NCBI GenBank assembly: GCA_963514095.1
Contig: OY741270.1
Location: 16,714,554-16,778,553 of the forward strand
Origin: Eutrigla gurnardus
Taxonomy: Eukaryota; Chordata; Actinopteri; Perciformes; Triglidae
Length of the DNA stretch: 64,000 nt
Direction of reading: 5' to 3'
In this document: positions 61,469 to 64,000 of the stretch, piece by piece
How the letters are laid out: each line of letters starts with the position of its first letter
Numbering within the stretch: the first letter of the stretch is position 1
Notes under the pieces: model-generated
What the model was told of the DNA's origin: nothing
Databases searched by the model: none
What the model saw: only the letters and a program-made list of their open reading frames with translations
Made by a program: the position numbers and the translations under genes

Positions 61469-61558
61469 TCATCTGCGATCCAGGATCCGCCTCTCTGTCA
61501 GCTCACATTCACCCAGCAGACTAAGTAACTGCTCCTCGGTGAGATCTGGTGATCCACT
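61469..61558 (-). CDS. probable terminal coding exon of minus-strand gene (fsip1 candidate)
   Basis: On the minus strand a pyrimidine-rich tract ending CTTCCTGTAG is followed by 30 in-frame codons ending in TGA at 61471-61469. The peptide is helical and charged, with LTEEQLLSLLGECELTE at its core, and looks protein-like. A minus-strand AATAAA lies about 390 bp downstream. In mammals FSIP1 lies tail-to-tail with THBS1, so this could be fsip1; that is synteny, not homology shown here. Earlier exons were not identified up to 64000. Confidence 0.5.
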   Translation of the reverse strand, partial: SGSPDLTEEQLLSLLGECELTERRILDRR

Positions 61559-62394
61559 CTACAGGAAGACACAAACATAATGGATTTTAAAAACAAATCT
61601 ATGATTTTAGACCCACGGGGTTAAATCAACACAAAGTCAAGAATCTGTGCACACAGAAGCTGGTCCTTTTAACAACCCATTATGTACAGTAGACAGCATC
61701 AAGGTCACGTGTCCCTATTTATTACAGAAGTGATGACAAATTATTTTTCAGCTTGACTGCGGATATCTTCCTAACATCCTTCCTAAATGTGTTCCCATTA
61801 CGAACATCCTTCAATAGGCTGAAAACTCAGCTCTTGACAACGTGTTGTATTAATTCATGAACTGTGATAACAGTGGCAGTTCATAATAATGTTGCTGCGC
61901 TCCTCCCCTGCGCTTAGTTGGAAACCGCACTTCCAGTTGGATAGGACTGTTGTTTTTCTACTGATAAGTCCGACTCCTCACAGGCAGCCTTCTGGGAGTG
62001 CATGTGAGTTCAAGGAGAAAATCCAACCTTCTTAAAGTCGTGTATCTGGCAACTGCGATTTCTGATTTCATATTATTATTGGCGATGTACACTTTTAATT
62101 CCTTTATCATGTAATAAGGTGAGACATCTCTAGATGTGAGAATGCTGTACTCCTTTGAGACAATCCAACATTCATTTTGTTCCAATAATAACAACTCATT
62201 GTAAGCATTATGCCAAAAACATATTGAGGAAAGCCAGACCTTAAATCTCTGAGGTGAATAGTCTATCTTCGAAAAAGTCATGATATTAGTTATTCTGTCC
62301 CTGACTCCGATGTAGCTCAAGGCGGAAATAATTGATTCCTTTGGCCATTTGGAACAAGCTGTAAAGGCAACATTGACATATTATCTCCTTATGT
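61559..62394. other. no gene recognised; partly repeat-like
   Basis: Presumed intron of the minus-strand gene. A 120-codon minus-strand open frame (61958-62320) has no family features and abuts a dispersed repeat, so it may be part of one. Confidence 0.4.
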
Positions 62395-62612
62395 ATTTGT
62401 ACAGATTACGCCAACACGATATAACAATTAATTTGTGAGCTTTACCGCTGCTGGTCGGAGGGAATTTGTTACCTTTGGACAGAATCCGGGGAGCGGTAAG
62501 CCCGAGACTACAGTATCTAACTGGTTGTAGCTGCACAGTGGTATTGATCTGTGATATAAATTTCCCATAATGTCAAATTGTTCATTTAATATAATAGTTT
62601 CGATTCATTCAG
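62395..62612 (+). repeat. dispersed teleost repeat copy
   Basis: Contains the recognisable segments TTGTTACCTTTGGACAGA and GTAGCTGCACAGTGGTAT followed by a TTTCCCATAATGTCAAA-type end. A related copy of the same 3' portion occurs at 25230-25350. Class not determined. Confidence 0.6.
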
Positions 62613-64000
62613 CTTTAAGATCCACAGACAAGTAAAATCTGTATTAGGGGGGATATATATACACAGAGAGACTTTTATGTCCATTCAGTTGATTTCAACT
62701 CTTCCCCACATCCCGCTGAGTCGCTCGAGACAAAATTGCATTCCTGTGTCTCGCCTATCCCCGCTAACTGAAGCCAATGCTCTTCATCGATCATCCGTAG
62801 TCCTCATCTGACCAGACCACCCTCTGACACCCTGAAGCCCCTCGCCAGGACCCAGCCGCTGATAGACAATAGTGTCCATGTTCAAAGTCCTCCACGATGC
62901 AATGAGAGACACCCTTTAGGTCATGACAGGTCGGGGCTGTGTTACTCATTTATGACCCCTGCAATTACTCAGAAGCTGAAAATTGAATTATTCCAATGGA
63001 CAGGAGACCACAGGCACCATAGACACATTCCAGCCTTCTTGCGATGCTTGTTTCCCCCTTTGACATGGCCCTTTCTCTGTAGACTTGACCTTCACCTCTA
63101 AATAGTGAAGTGAGATGAGAAAAAACTCCTAAATCCACGTTGCATGTGCATACCCTATGTGTCTTGGATCACTTAGCTTCCATGTTTATTCTACGTTTTG
63201 CTATAATTAACACCCGCTCACTGGATTTGTAACTGTAACATAAATTTGCACAAGCATAAGTGAGCCATTACTGCAACTTGAGACGCATGGCACACACAAA
63301 AAAAAGCCACAGGTCGTTTACAGGCATGTCGGTGTTTCAGTGTTCCTGAATGTGGCAATAAAAAAGTGCCCCACTGGCTGGAGTATTAATGGCCAGAAAC
63401 GCCTTTAACCAGTACCAGCCGGTTAGATGGGAACTACAAGTTAGACTTTCCAACACACAGGAGAGAAAAAGAGATGGAAGAAAGAAAGTTCTTTTTTTTT
63501 TTACTGCTGTGACAAAATGCTGTGACTCTTTTAAAAGCGGTTGACCTCAGGTGCCCTTAATACTAGGAAGGCCAAGGGTGTCTGTGGGTGACTGATGTGT
63601 GTTTTCCGAGTCTGTCTACTCTCTAAATAGCCAGTTTAACGAAAGTGCTTCAACCAGCTTCCCAGTAAGCACGACATTCATTCCAGTAAACAGTAAAGAG
63701 CTGCCAATACAGGAAAGCCGTCCAAAGAAAATGTGCCATAAATTTGATTGAGTTTGTTCCGGAGAGTACCCTTCTTCCATGGGATTATCAGTCGACTGGT
63801 TCCACAAGGAAACGGCTGAATAGAGCAGAAGATAAAACTTCAGAACTGCAAAAAGCTTCTGTTTTCCACGAGTGGCTTTTGTGCAAGCAAACACACCGCG
63901 AGAGAAGATGTAGATGCATGCTAATTATAGTTTTTTTGGGGTCCACCGCCGACTCCAAGTCAGGGGAAGTGTGCATCTGTGCTGGCGGCTACACTTGAGG
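62613..64000. other. no gene recognised
   Basis: AT-rich, with CpG-poor stretches. Open frames at 63616-63998 on both strands overlap each other and have no family features. Confidence 0.5.

Noticed and set aside
61958..62320. 120-codon minus-strand open frame
   Set aside because: No recognised family. It adjoins a dispersed repeat and shows no splice or promoter context.

Overview
The window is ray-finned fish nuclear DNA, most likely from a percomorph teleost. The evidence is a complete vertebrate thrombospondin-1 gene with small introns, tRNA-derived SINEs and other repeats of types common in teleosts, many long CA/TG microsatellites, and a large AT-rich flank. No bacterial, phage or viral gene was recognised.

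The one well-supported gene is thbs1 (plus strand, about 50.25-58.89 kb). Its 22 exons can be followed splice site by splice site. Exon 1 is non-coding, the signal peptide starts in exon 2, and the stop lies 8 nt into exon 22. The 21 coding segments total 3519 nt (1172 residues plus stop) with no frame break. The protein has, in order, a signal peptide, the laminin-G-like N-domain, trimerising cysteines and coiled coil, a VWC module, three TSP type-1 repeats, three EGF-like modules, the calcium-binding type-3 wire and the C-terminal lectin-like globe. KRFK (TGF-beta activation) and RGD (integrin) are both present. The promoter shows a TATA-like box, an inverted CCAAT box and two TEAD-type GGAATG motifs. 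The 3'UTR has two perfect miR-19 seed matches and a Pumilio site.

Positions 1-50 kb hold no gene I can support. This flank carries dispersed repeats, three tRNA-derived SINE copies, a hAT-like element with a perfect 8-bp target duplication, a PIF/Harbinger-like element, another short inverted-repeat element, microsatellites and homopolymers, and two perfect hairpins with 5-nt loops. It also has several repeat-poor, CpG-bearing blocks (around 16.4, 27.4-28.1, 42.1-42.6 and 45.4-46.2 kb) that are candidate long-range regulatory elements for thbs1.

Downstream of thbs1, a CpG-bearing promoter-like block (60.44-60.80 kb) precedes a possible first coding exon on the plus strand, with a palindromic RFX X-box just inside its intron. 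A probable terminal coding exon of a minus-strand gene lies at 61.47-61.56 kb with its own poly(A) signal. In other vertebrates the gene that converges on THBS1 is FSIP1, so fsip1 is the leading guess for the minus-strand exon, but sequence alone does not prove it. I found no previously undescribed multi-gene system here. The most notable items are regulatory features, young structural DNA features and the unresolved gene ends at 60.4-61.6 kb.
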